DNA of 64,000 bases from an uncultured Chloroflexota bacterium (GTDB taxonomy: Bacteria; Chloroflexota; Chloroflexia; Thermomicrobiales; UBA6265). Location of the stretch: NCBI GenBank assembly GCA_937901745.1, contig CALGSZ010000105.1:124001-188000 (forward strand), written 5' to 3'. Each line of letters opens with the position of its first letter. The first letter of the stretch is position 1. The notes below the pieces were generated by a model, which did not search any database, had not been told where the DNA came from, and saw nothing but the letters and a program-made list of their open reading frames with translations. Positions 37,029 to 45,615 of the stretch are shown one piece after another. The position numbers were made by a program, and so were the translations under genes.

Positions 37029-37481
37029 CTACGCCTCCACGATCACTCGAATCGATTCGGAAGGATCCACCGTACAAGTCACCGGATACTCGCCTGGCTC
37101 CGGGAAACGCATCGTGTAGGTTTCGCCAGGGTTGACGACGAACGGCCCCGCGCGATGGACGACGGTATCCTCGTTGCGAACGGAGATCGCCGCGGTCTCG
37201 CCCTTCTTGAACCGGATCAGCGTCGGTAATGTGATGGCCGATTCCACGCCTGGCTGAGAGAGCCGCGCCGCGCTGCCAGCGGGAATGACGAAGAGGAGCC
37301 CGTCCGAATTGCTGGCCGGCTCGCTCCGCAGCAGATTGATACCCAGCAGCGCCAGCACGACGACGAGCAGCGTTGACGCGGCCGCGATGCCCACGACCGA
37401 GCGCTTGCGCTTCGGCTGTCCCGACTGGCGCGAGATTGCTTGGCGATCGACCAACCCTTGCGCGGTAGTGGTTGGAGTCAT
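37029..37481 (-). CDS. membrane-anchored cupredoxin-like protein with incomplete copper site
   Basis: 150 residues. A cytoplasmic N-terminus (KRKRS) and one helix (VVGIAAASTLLVVVLALLGI) precede a cupredoxin-like beta domain. H occurs in DTVVHRAG and Cys in YPVTCTVDPSES, but the second His and the Met of a type-1 site are absent. It may bind copper differently or serve only as a structural partner. In one operon with Sco, PCu(A)C, TlpA and CcdA genes. Confidence 0.72.
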   Translation of the reverse strand: MTPTTTAQGLVDRQAISRQSGQPKRKRSVVGIAAASTLLVVVLALLGINLLRSEPASNSDGLLFVIPAGSAARLSQPGVESAITLPTLIRFKKGETAAISVRNEDTVVHRAGPFVVNPGETYTMRFPEPGEYPVTCTVDPSESIRVIVEA

Positions 37482-37502
37482 CACACACTCCTCACTCGCC
37501 GT

Positions 37503-37529
37503 TGAGAGGGCAGCCCAGCCGCCCTCTCA
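37503..37529 (-). other. intra-operon hairpin
   Basis: TGAGAGGGC and GCCCTCTCA form a perfect 9-bp stem with a 9-base loop in the 60-base gap between the PCu(A)C gene and the cupredoxin-like gene. It could stabilise the upstream mRNA or attenuate. Confidence 0.45.
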
Positions 37530-37541
37530 CCCCGCCAGCCG

Positions 37542-38138
37542 CTACATTCCATGCGTTCCCGGCGTCGCCTCGGGCGTTCCCATGTGCGTGGCCCCGCCCA
37601 GAGCGGGCGCCGGGCGCGACCAGACATTCGAGATGGTCAAGTCACCCGCGGTGACCGGAGCGACCGGCGTACCCTCGGCTGGCTCAGCGGTGGGGCGCAC
37701 CTCGACGGTCACCGTCACCTCGCCCGCCTTCTCGAACTGCAGGGTCAGCTCGTAGCGGTCACCCCGATTGAGATCGCGCGTCAGGCCGATCAGCATGATG
37801 TGATAGCCGCGGGGCTTCAGCTCGACCGTCTCGCCCGCCGGGATCTCCAAGCCATCAGCCAGCGGCCGCATCTCCATGACGCCGTCCTTCTCCGACATCT
37901 CATGGATCTCGACGACCGCGGCCACATCCGTCTCGCCGCCCAGGAGTCGGTCCGCCTCCTCGCCCTGGTTGGTGATCGTCAGGTACGCCGCGCCCATGCC
38001 CGTCGCTGTCGGCGTGCCTGCGCCGGGCGATGCCTGTGGCGAGGCCTGACCGTGCCCCTCATGCGCGTCGGAGACGCTCGCCCAGCCAACCACGACAAAC
38101 AGGAGCACAACGATCGTGCCCAAGAGAGTCCGTCGCAT
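37542..38138 (-). CDS. PCu(A)C copper chaperone with displaced first strand
   Basis: 198 residues with an N-terminal signal (LLGTIVVLLFVVVGWASVSDA). The family Cu+ site is complete: H79-E-M81, M88/M90 and H113-I-M115 in GYHIMLIGL. The usual opening segment (a strand ending in WxRP that precedes GAAYLTITN) is not at the N-terminus; a matching GDLTISNVWSRPAP is at residues 165-178, after the core. Extra His/Met are at both ends (HEGHG; THMG; THGM). It probably delivers Cu+ to the CuA centre of the cox oxidase with Sco. Confidence 0.88.
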   Translation of the reverse strand: MRRTLLGTIVVLLFVVVGWASVSDAHEGHGQASPQASPGAGTPTATGMGAAYLTITNQGEEADRLLGGETDVAAVVEIHEMSEKDGVMEMRPLADGLEIPAGETVELKPRGYHIMLIGLTRDLNRGDRYELTLQFEKAGEVTVTVEVRPTAEPAEGTPVAPVTAGDLTISNVWSRPAPALGGATHMGTPEATPGTHGM

Positions 38139-38183
38139 CGGTCTTCCTCCGAGTGAAGTCTTGATCCACGGTTCTCCGCGCCA

Positions 38184-38804
38184 CTAGAGCAAGTGGCGGA
38201 TGTCTTCGGCGATCAGCTCTGGATCGGTTCCATGCGCGTAGACGAGGCGCAGGTTCCCTTTCGTGTCGATGACGAAAGTAGAGGTGGTGTGGTCAACGAG
38301 GTAGCTCATCGCCGACTCGTCGAATTCGCGCTTGACCACGGCAACGCCGTAGTCCTGCGTGATCGCCTGGATCTGCTCCGGCGTCCCGGCCAAGCCGATG
38401 AACTCCGGATCGAAAAAGGCCAGATACTCGCCCAGCCGCTCAGGCGTGTCCCGCTCGGGATCCACTGTTACCATCACGAACCGGACGCGCTCGGCATCCT
38501 TTCCAAGCTCTTCCTTGACGGAGATCCAGTCGCTGAGCGTCGTTGGGCACGCATCCGGACAGGCGGTGTAGCCGAAATAGAGCACGACTACCGCCCCCGC
38601 CTGGTCAGCGAGCGAGAATGGCTGACCACGCTGATCGGTGAGCTCGATCGGTGCCGCGGCGCGGACCGGCTGAATCTCTCCGCCATGGAAGGCGTAGGAT
38701 TCGCGATTCCAGAGCATCCACCCCGCGACCAGCGCGATCGTGGCCACCGCGATTGCCGAGCCGAGCGCAATGAACTTTGCGCGACGAGACATGACGTCGC
38801 TCAC
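38184..38804 (-). CDS. SCO1/SenC copper-delivery protein
   Basis: 206 residues with one N-terminal helix. The copper ligands are C82 and C86 (TACPDACP) and the His in DHTTSTFVID. It assembles the CuA site of cytochrome oxidase subunit II, encoded here at 58820. Start is either the GTG at 38804 or the ATG at 38792, both near GGAGGA. Neighbours are all oxidase-maturation genes. Confidence 0.95.
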   Translation of the reverse strand: MSDVMSRRAKFIALGSAIAVATIALVAGWMLWNRESYAFHGGEIQPVRAAAPIELTDQRGQPFSLADQAGAVVVLYFGYTACPDACPTTLSDWISVKEELGKDAERVRFVMVTVDPERDTPERLGEYLAFFDPEFIGLAGTPEQIQAITQDYGVAVVKREFDESAMSYLVDHTTSTFVIDTKGNLRLVYAHGTDPELIAEDIRHLL

Positions 38805-38864
38805 TCCTCCTCTTGGATAGCGACGAATGCCGACGGAGCCGCCGGCGTGCTGCCGGCAGCGACG

Positions 38865-39449
38865 CTATGAAATGGAATGTGTCCGGGGTGGGGGACTGTT
38901 CGGCGCGATCGCGCGACCGTGCAGGCGGTCGCCGGGCTCGAGCACCGGAGTCTCAGAAACATTCAGGATCACGGGGGTCTCAACCGGCAGATCCGCCGCG
39001 AGCGTGAGAACGGTCATCGCCGGATGCGGAATCTGATTGACTCGCGCCGTCTGCTCAGGGCACAGCTCGACCGGACCAGGGACGCCACCCGTCGCGGACC
39101 GCGTGCCCTGCTCCTCCGGCGCGCCCTGCGCATCGTCCTCCACGGTCGGCGAGAACGCATGACTGAGGTGCTCGTAGTGAAGACCGAAGTGTGCGAGCGC
39201 GTGCGCCGAGTCAGTGACAGAGCTGTCTTCGGTCACCGACGCGGTGAATTCCACCTCGTAGCCACCAGACGAAGGCGAGCCACTTGGAGAAAGGTAGAGG
39301 GAGTGCGGGCCTGATGTCGCTGAGCAGGTCGCCGGGACGGACAAGAGCCCGATCAGCATCGCGACGGTGATCAGCCGGCGCGCGACGCTGATGAAGCCGG
39401 AAGAGCGCCAGTGCATCGCGATGGATCTTGATCTCCGGGCGCGGATCAT
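38865..39449 (-). CDS. secreted protein of unknown function at the head of the copper operon
   Basis: 194 residues from an ATG with AGAGGG six bases before. A signal peptide is likely (ITVAMLIGLLSVPATCSATS). The mature part is low in recognisable motifs but has several His (SAHALAHFGLHYEHLSHAF) and one Cys in PVELCPEQTARV. I do not recognise a family. Being first in the Sco/PCu(A)C set suggests a role in extracellular copper handling, which is inference only. Confidence 0.6.
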   Translation of the reverse strand: MIRARRSRSIAMHWRSSGFISVARRLITVAMLIGLLSVPATCSATSGPHSLYLSPSGSPSSGGYEVEFTASVTEDSSVTDSAHALAHFGLHYEHLSHAFSPTVEDDAQGAPEEQGTRSATGGVPGPVELCPEQTARVNQIPHPAMTVLTLAADLPVETPVILNVSETPVLEPGDRLHGRAIAPNSPPPRTHSIS

Positions 39450-39576
39450 GACCAGCCCTCTCGGACCAGCCTGCTGACCACGTGCAATGTGGTCACTGAA
39501 ACATAGCGTAGCAAACGGGGCTCCTGGAAACCACGGTTCCAGCGGTGGTGTGCGGCACCTCTGCTCTAGTTGGAAT

Positions 39577-39635
39577 TTTAGGCGCGACGCCCAACAATGC
39601 CTCGGAACATTGTGTAGAATGCCTAAATGGGCGTC
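39577..39635 (+). other. overlapping inverted repeats (possible alternative RNA structure)
   Basis: Three stems are present. ACAATG (39594-39599) pairs with CATTGT (39608-39613). TTTAGGC (39577-39583) pairs with GCCTAAA (39621-39627). GACGCCCA (39586-39593) pairs with TGGGCGTC (39628-39635). The last two cross and cannot form together, while either can enclose the first. It lies about 240 bases upstream of odhA. Either a switchable RNA leader or a complex operator. Confidence 0.4.
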
Positions 39636-39733
39636 TCTCCCGCGAGGCGGCCGGGCCGACCACCGGGTTCGAGTTTCAGGACTAGCGGGCGGTCATTCAG
39701 GAGACGAAACCTCATTTCTAGGAGCCGGTACTG

Positions 39734-39742
39734 TGCTATCCT
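39734..39742 (+). promoter_or_regulatory. candidate extended -10 promoter for odhA
   Basis: TGC-TATCCT fits an extended -10 element about 130 bases before the odhA ATG. No good -35 is present. If it is the true start, the inverted-repeat array lies upstream and would act as DNA, not RNA. Confidence 0.25.
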
Positions 39743-39872
39743 GCCCACTGAAAAGTTGTCAGGGTGGCGGGCGGTTTCAAGAGGCACGGATCGGACACCC
39801 AATGCAACAACATGAAGCTCGATTCGCCGAGTGGCGACCGAGGTCCATTTGTCAAGCACCAGGTAGGACAAG

Positions 39873-42791
39873 ATGAGCGACCTGCGCGCGTTTCATGGGC
39901 CGAATGCCGGGTACGTCCTGGAGCTTTACGACCGCTACCTTGCTGACCCCAATTCCGTAGATCCCGAAATACGTGCATTCTTTGCCGAGTTTCGGCCGAC
40001 CTTGCCGCCGACCAACGGCGCCGCCGCGGCCGAGCGGGCAGAGACTGGCGCGCCAGCGATCGCGGATGTGCGGAAGATCGTAGCGGCCGCGTCGCTCGCC
40101 TTATCCATCCGCGAGTATGGCCACCTCGCGGCGCGCTTGGATCCACTTGGCACCGAGCCGCTGGGCGCGCCGGAGCTCGACCCGAGCTACCACGGCCTGA
40201 CTGAGGCGGATCTACGGGCGCTGCCACCGCTCGTCGTCGGCGGACCAGTCGCGGAAGGCGCGGCGAACGCGGCGGAAGCGATAGCGCGGCTGCGCGAGAT
40301 CTACTCCGGGACGATCGGTTTCGATTTCGATCACGTCCAGATCGCCGCCGAGCGCGCATGGCTGACCGAGGCGGTTGAGTCTCGCCGCTTCGCCATTCCG
40401 CTGGAGCGGTCGGCGAAGCGGGCGTTGCTGCGCCGCCTGACCGACGTTGAGGCGTTCGAGAAGTTCCTGCACCAGACCTACCTGGGCCAGAAGCGCTTCT
40501 CGATCGAGGGGAACGACATGCTCGTTCCCATGCTCGACGAAATCGTCCATGAGGCAGCCGCCGCCGGCACGCGGGAGATTGTCCTCGGCATGGCGCACCG
40601 TGGCCGGCTGAACGTGATGACCCACGTGCTGGCTCGACCCTACGCCTCGATCATCGCCGCGTTCGAGGGCAACAAATGGCGCACCGCATCCCAGCCGGCG
40701 AGCGATGCCAGCGATGATTGGACTGGAGACGTCAAGTACCACCTTGGAGCGCGGCTCCTGCGCGGGCAACACGGCACGATGGTCGAGGTGCCGATCGTTC
40801 TCGCGCCCAACCCGAGCCACCTCGAGGCGATCAACCCGGTCGTCCAAGGCATGGTGCGCGCCGCGCAGGATATCTGCGATCAGCCCGGAGCGCCGCGGAT
40901 CGATCGGCAGGCGAGCATGCCGATTCTGGTCCACGGCGATGCCGCCTTCCCGGGTCAGGGCGTGGTCGCGGAGACGCTGAACATGTCCGCCTTGGAGGGC
41001 TACAGCACCGGCGGGACAATCCACATCATCGTCAACAACCAGATCGGCTTCACCACCAATCCGAGCGACGCGCGCTCAACCCTCTACGCAAGCGACCTGG
41101 CCAAGGGCTTCGAGATCCCGGTGGTGCACGTCAACGCGGACGATCCGGAGGCGTGCCTCCTCGCGACGCGCTTGGCGATGGCCTACCGGCAGACGTTCGG
41201 CAAGGACTTCCTCATCGACCTCATCGGCTATCGCCGCTGGGGCCACAACGAGGGAGACGAGCCGAGCTTTACTCAGCCGCGCTTGTACGCGCAGATTGCG
41301 AAGCACCCGACCGTCCGCCAGATTTGGGCTAAGCGGCTCGTGGAAGAGGGCGACGTCACGCCGGACGAGCCGGAGCAGATGCTCAAGGCAGCGCTGGACC
41401 ACCTGGCCGGCGTGCGCCGCTCGGTGACCGACGGCACGCTGCCCGAAGAGGAGGAGATTCCGCCGCCCGGTCCGCGACGCGAGGTCCAAACCGCGGTGCC
41501 CGCCGAGCGGCTGCGTGAGTACCACGACGCGATCCACGCGATCCCGGACGGGTTCACGCTGAATACGAAGCTCGCCCGTCAATGGGAGCGCCGGGCGCGC
41601 ATCCTGGATCAGCCGGATGGCCGCATCGATTGGGCGCACGCGGAGTCACTCGCCTTTGCCGCGATTCTGAGTGACGGCATCCCGATCCGCTTGACCGGGC
41701 AAGACGCCGAGCGCGGCACGTTCAGCCAGCGGCACCTGGTCCTGCATGACCCGAAGACCGGCGACACCTATACGCCGCTTCAGCACCTGCCGACGGCAAA
41801 GGCCTCGTTCGCCGTGTTCAACAGCCCGCTCTCGGAGGAGGCGCCGGTCGCGTTCGAGTACGGCTACAGCGTCCACGCGCCGGGCCGGCTGGTGCTCTGG
41901 GAAGCGCAGTTCGGCGACTTCGCGAACGGCGCACAGGTGGCGATCGACCAGTTCATCGTCGCCGCCCGCTCCAAGTGGCGCGTGTACCCGGCGCTCGTCA
42001 TGCTGCTCCCGCATGGCTATGAGGGTCAGGGTCCCGAGCACTCCAGCGCGCGGCTGGAGCGCTACCTGCAGCTGGCGGCGCAAGACAATATTCGCGTCGC
42101 GAATTGCACGACGGCGGCTCAGTACTTCCACCTGCTGCGCCGGCAGGCCGCGCTCCTGACCATCGATCCGCGCCCGTTGATCTTGATGACGCCGAAGAGT
42201 CTCCTGCGCCATCCGCTCGCCTCTTCGACCCTGGCGGATTTGGCCAGCGGCACCTTCAAGCCGGTCATTGATGATCCAACCGCCGCCGGCCGCGAGGAAG
42301 AAGTGACGCGCCTGATCCTCTGCTCGGGGAAGGTGGCAGTCGATCTCGAGGCGAATCCGCAGCGGGCCGAGGCGCGGAACGTCGCGATCGTGCGGGTCGA
42401 GCAGTTGGCGCCGTTCCAGAACACCGCGCTCCGCCAGACGATCAGCCGGTACCCGAACCTCGTCGAGCTGGTCTGGCTGCAAGAGGAGCCGCGCAACATG
42501 GGCGCGTGGAGCTACATGGAGCCGCGCCTGCGTGAGCTGACTAGCAACGCCCTGCCGATACGCTACATTGGCCGCGCCGAGCGAGCGAGCCCAGCTGAGG
42601 GCTCAGCCGACCTCCATGCCATTGAGCAGGAGCGCATCGTCAGCGCGGCGTTCGCCGACGTGCCGGAGCAGCCTGCCGAGCGCAAGAACGGTCGTGCAAA
42701 ATTGCGCGCGGGCGCAGCCACCGGGGCGGACGCGAACGGGCCGGATGGTGTCGCCACCGCTCGGAAAGGCGAGCGCGCCAAGCGCGGATAG
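39873..42791 (+). CDS. sucA: 2-oxoglutarate dehydrogenase E1 component
   Basis: 972 residues; AGGACAAG precedes the ATG. This thiamine-diphosphate enzyme decarboxylates 2-oxoglutarate in the TCA cycle. Visible are the N-terminal E2-binding peptide (NAGYVLELYDRYLADPNSVD), EKFLHQTYLGQKRFSIEG, LGMAHRGRLNVM, HGDAAFPGQGVVAE, the ThDP motif region around NNQIGFTTNP, and GHNEGDEPSFTQP. The C-terminus adds ~40 Ala/Arg/Gly-rich residues. E2 follows after 36 bases; the E3 gene is not in the window. Confidence 0.97.
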   Translation: MSDLRAFHGPNAGYVLELYDRYLADPNSVDPEIRAFFAEFRPTLPPTNGAAAAERAETGAPAIADVRKIVAAASLALSIREYGHLAARLDPLGTEPLGAPELDPSYHGLTEADLRALPPLVVGGPVAEGAANAAEAIARLREIYSGTIGFDFDHVQIAAERAWLTEAVESRRFAIPLERSAKRALLRRLTDVEAFEKFLHQTYLGQKRFSIEGNDMLVPMLDEIVHEAAAAGTREIVLGMAHRGRLNVMTHVLARPYASIIAAFEGNKWRTASQPASDASDDWTGDVKYHLGARLLRGQHGTMVEVPIVLAPNPSHLEAINPVVQGMVRAAQDICDQPGAPRIDRQASMPILVHGDAAFPGQGVVAETLNMSALEGYSTGGTIHIIVNNQIGFTTNPSDARSTLYASDLAKGFEIPVVHVNADDPEACLLATRLAMAYRQTFGKDFLIDLIGYRRWGHNEGDEPSFTQPRLYAQIAKHPTVRQIWAKRLVEEGDVTPDEPEQMLKAALDHLAGVRRSVTDGTLPEEEEIPPPGPRREVQTAVPAERLREYHDAIHAIPDGFTLNTKLARQWERRARILDQPDGRIDWAHAESLAFAAILSDGIPIRLTGQDAERGTFSQRHLVLHDPKTGDTYTPLQHLPTAKASFAVFNSPLSEEAPVAFEYGYSVHAPGRLVLWEAQFGDFANGAQVAIDQFIVAARSKWRVYPALVMLLPHGYEGQGPEHSSARLERYLQLAAQDNIRVANCTTAAQYFHLLRRQAALLTIDPRPLILMTPKSLLRHPLASSTLADLASGTFKPVIDDPTAAGREEEVTRLILCSGKVAVDLEANPQRAEARNVAIVRVEQLAPFQNTALRQTISRYPNLVELVWLQEEPRNMGAWSYMEPRLRELTSNALPIRYIGRAERASPAEGSADLHAIEQERIVSAAFADVPEQPAERKNGRAKLRAGAATGADANGPDGVATARKGERAKRG

Positions 42792-42827
42792 TCCGACGAC
42801 CGACCAGGCAATTGAGGAGTTGCAACG

Positions 42828-44189
42828 ATGCCGGTAGAAATCCGCGTCCCCCCGCTCGGGGAATCGCTGGTTGACGCGGTAGTTGGCCAGTGGCTCAAAA
42901 GCGAGGGTGATCCCGTCTCTCGCGGGGAGACACTGCTCGAGCTCGAGACAGACAAGGTCAATCTCGACGTCACCGCGACTGAGGACGGCATCCTGAGCAA
43001 GATCGAGAAGCGGGAAGGGGACGTCGTCACCGTCGGCGAGCTCCTGGGTGTGATCGCCGAGGCGGGCGCCGCCGCGACCAATGGCGCGGGCGACGCTGAG
43101 GCCGCGCAAGTGGCTGCCCCGGCCGCCGCTCCGCTCGCGGCGGCAGCGCCGGCCAACACCGCGGCCGTCCCACCGGCGGCTGCCCCGCAAGAGGCAGCGC
43201 CCACGGAAGCGGCTGATGTCGGGGTCGGTCGCGCCGCACCCGCCGTGCGCCGGCTCGCCGAAGAGCACCAAGTTGATATCAACGCGATTCCGGGCACCGG
43301 TCCGGGTGGCCGCGTGACCCGCGACGACGTGCTCGCCTACGTCGCTCGCCAAGCCGCGACACCGCCGGCTCCAGTCCCGGCCGCTCCCGCTCCGGCGCCG
43401 GCTCCTGAGCCGCCGGTCCAGCCGGTCCAGCAGCCGGCCGCCCAAGCGCCGGCTCCCGCTGTTGAGGCACCGGCCCCTGTTGTCGAGAGCCGACGCGAAG
43501 AGCGGATCCGAATGACCCGCCGGCGACAGACGATCGCGGCGCGGCTCGTCGAGGCGCAGCACACGGCGGCGATGCTGACGACCTTCAACGAGATCGACAT
43601 GAGCGCCGTGATCGAGCTGCGCAAGGCGCGCAAGGAATCGTTCCAGCAGCGCCACGGCATCGGTCTCGGCTTCATGTCATTCTTCACGAAGGCCTGCGTT
43701 GGCGCGCTCAAGGCCTTCCCGCTGCTGAACGCCGAGATTCAGGGCAACGAGATCGTCGTCAAGCATTACTACGACATCGGCATCGCCGTCAGCACGGATG
43801 AGGGGCTCGTCGTCCCAGTCGTGCGCGACGCCGACCGCAAGACGTTCGCCGAGATCGAGCGCGAGATCGCCGATCTGGCGACGCGGGCGCGGGAAGGCAA
43901 GCTGACGCTGCCGGAGCTGCAAGGCGGCACGTTCACGATAACGAACGGCGGCGTCTTCGGCTCACTGATGTCGACACCGATCCTCAACTATCCGCAAGTT
44001 GGCATCCTCGGGATGCACAAGATTCAGGAGCGGCCCGTCGTCCACAACGGCGAGATCGTGATCCGCCCGATGATGTATGTGGCGCTCTCCTACGACCACC
44101 GGATCGTAGACGGGAGCGAGGCGGTTCGCTTCCTCGTCCGGGTCAAGGAGCTGATTGAGGATCCGACGACGCTGCTCCTGGAGGGGTAG
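42828..44189 (+). CDS. sucB: dihydrolipoamide succinyltransferase E2 component
   Basis: 453 residues, GAGGAG eight bases before the ATG. Domains in order: one lipoyl domain with the modified lysine in ETDKVNLDV (residues ~40-45), an Ala/Pro linker, the E1/E3-binding domain (APAVRRLAEEHQVDINAIPG, then TGPGGRVTRDDV), a second Ala/Pro linker, and the catalytic core ending in SYDHRIVDGSEAVRFL with the active-site His and Asp. A terminator follows 31 bases after the stop. Confidence 0.97.
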   Translation: MPVEIRVPPLGESLVDAVVGQWLKSEGDPVSRGETLLELETDKVNLDVTATEDGILSKIEKREGDVVTVGELLGVIAEAGAAATNGAGDAEAAQVAAPAAAPLAAAAPANTAAVPPAAAPQEAAPTEAADVGVGRAAPAVRRLAEEHQVDINAIPGTGPGGRVTRDDVLAYVARQAATPPAPVPAAPAPAPAPEPPVQPVQQPAAQAPAPAVEAPAPVVESRREERIRMTRRRQTIAARLVEAQHTAAMLTTFNEIDMSAVIELRKARKESFQQRHGIGLGFMSFFTKACVGALKAFPLLNAEIQGNEIVVKHYYDIGIAVSTDEGLVVPVVRDADRKTFAEIEREIADLATRAREGKLTLPELQGGTFTITNGGVFGSLMSTPILNYPQVGILGMHKIQERPVVHNGEIVIRPMMYVALSYDHRIVDGSEAVRFLVRVKELIEDPTTLLLEG

Positions 44190-44220
44190 CCCGAATCAGT
44201 CAGGCAATTGATTAGTCGTC

Positions 44221-44257
44221 ATCGAGCGCGGGGCAAGACACCCCGCGCTCGATCATT
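44221..44257 (+). terminator. rho-independent terminator of sucAB
   Basis: ATCGAGCGCGGGG-CAAGACA-CCCCGCGCTCGAT is a perfect 13-bp stem followed by CATTTTG. It lies 31 bases after the sucB stop. Confidence 0.88.
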
Positions 44258-44383
44258 TTGCGGCACGGACCGGTCGAGCCCGGGCGCTGTCGGCCTCGAC
44301 GCGGGAGCCACGCGGCTCCGGTCGGGTTCCCAACGGCCTTGAGGGCCGGCGAGGGTTGAAAACAAGCCGACAAATGATTGCAA

Positions 44384-44413
44384 TTGACTTGCAGAGACCT
44401 CGTACGTGAGAAT
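44384..44413 (+). promoter_or_regulatory. promoter of the ribose-type ABC operon with overlapping dyad
   Basis: TTGACT (44384-44389) and GAGAAT (44408-44413) are spaced 18 bases, 43 bases before the ATG at 44457. A dyad TGCAA-n5-TTGCA (44379-44393) overlaps the -35, the expected place for a repressor such as a LacI-family protein. Confidence 0.55.
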
Positions 44414-44456
44414 GTCGGGGGAACCTTTCAGTTAGTCCTGAGAGAAGGGAGTACTA

Positions 44457-45548
44457 ATGTCAGTGCAGACTGTCTCGCGACGCACGGTCGTGCGGACCGG
44501 GATCGGCGCCGCGGTTGCGCTCGCACTCCAGTCGCGCCTGCAGCGAGCCTCGGCTCAGTCCGAGCCCATCAAGATCGGCTGGTCGACGATCTATCTCACG
44601 CCGTCCTGGATGAAGGAGACGAGCCAGGAGATCGATGCCGAGCTCGAGCGGCTGCGGGGGCTCGGCTTCGAAATCGAGTACCAGGTCTTTGACGCCAACG
44701 GCGATACACCGACGCAGATCAACCAGATTCAGACGATGATCGATCAACAGTACGACATCTGTCTTCTGATCGCCGGCTCCGCCACCGCGCTCGACCAGGT
44801 CGTCGAGGCAGCGCATGAGGCGGGCGTCATCGTGGTGAACTGGGACAGCCTGGTCACCACCGACCAATTGACGTGCAAGGTCTACGAAGACCAGGTCGAA
44901 TGGGGTCGGATGACGGCGCAGTGGCTCGTGGACAAGCTGGGCGGACAAGGCAAGATCCTCGCGATCAACGGTCCGGCCGGTATCGCCGTGTCCGAGCAGC
45001 GCTGGCAGGGCGCCAAGGAGATCTTCGACCAGAACCCGGGCATTGAGATCGTCGGCACGGCGAACATCGAGTACAACGAGGCTCCGGCTCTCGTTCAGCT
45101 CAACAGCCTCGTGACCGCCAATCCGGAACTGGACGGCATCTGGTGCCAGGCCGGCGCCCATGCTTCCGCCGCGATGAAGGCGCTCAAGCAAGCTGGCATG
45201 CCGCTGGTTCCGATGACCGGCGAGAACTTCAACGCCTTCCTGAAGCAGTGGGTTGAGGCCCTGGATGAAGGGTTCTCCGCCTTCGCGACGGCCGAGCTGA
45301 ACTACATGGCGGTCATCTCCCTCCAAGTCGCACTCATGGCCTATAACGGCGAGGCAGTGCCGAAGGAGGTCGTTGTCCCGCTGCCGCGCATTGACGACAG
45401 CAACGTGGCCGAGTGGGCGTCCGATGAGCATCCGGACGACTGGTACGTCATTCCTGAGGTGCCGGGCCCGGAGGAAATCGCGCAGCTGATCCAGCAAGCG
45501 CTCGACGCGGAGAGCGGCGCCACCCCGGCCGCCTCGCCGGAGGCCTAG
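44457..45548 (+). CDS. sugar ABC transporter substrate-binding protein (ribose type)
   Basis: 363 residues with GAAGGGAG upstream. The N-terminus resembles a Tat signal (SRRTVVRTGIGAAVALALQS). The body is a periplasmic-binding type 1 fold: IKIGWSTIYLTPSWMKETSQ, ANGDTPTQINQIQTMIDQQY and AINGPAGIAVSEQRWQGA. The C-terminal tail is Ala/Pro/Thr-rich. It captures a sugar or related ligand for the fused ATPase-permease downstream. Confidence 0.92.
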   Translation: MSVQTVSRRTVVRTGIGAAVALALQSRLQRASAQSEPIKIGWSTIYLTPSWMKETSQEIDAELERLRGLGFEIEYQVFDANGDTPTQINQIQTMIDQQYDICLLIAGSATALDQVVEAAHEAGVIVVNWDSLVTTDQLTCKVYEDQVEWGRMTAQWLVDKLGGQGKILAINGPAGIAVSEQRWQGAKEIFDQNPGIEIVGTANIEYNEAPALVQLNSLVTANPELDGIWCQAGAHASAAMKALKQAGMPLVPMTGENFNAFLKQWVEALDEGFSAFATAELNYMAVISLQVALMAYNGEAVPKEVVVPLPRIDDSNVAEWASDEHPDDWYVIPEVPGPEEIAQLIQQALDAESGATPAASPEA

Positions 45549-45615
45549 GGTTAGCCGAGACAGGGACTCGTCGGCGGTGTGCCGCACGTGGCACATCGTC
45601 GACGAATGGGCAGTG

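Larger units (their letters stand above)
39450..39872. other. 423-bp divergent intergenic region between copper operon and odhA
   Basis: No gene is supported. It contains the inverted-repeat array and the promoter candidate listed separately, and the promoter of the minus-strand copper operon, which I could not place. Confidence 0.5.

Noticed and set aside
39577..39635. An H-type pseudoknot formed from the two crossing helices
   Set aside because: There is no connecting base between GCCTAAA and TGGGCGTC, so the loop that must cross a 7-bp helix has zero length. Mutually exclusive helices are more plausible.
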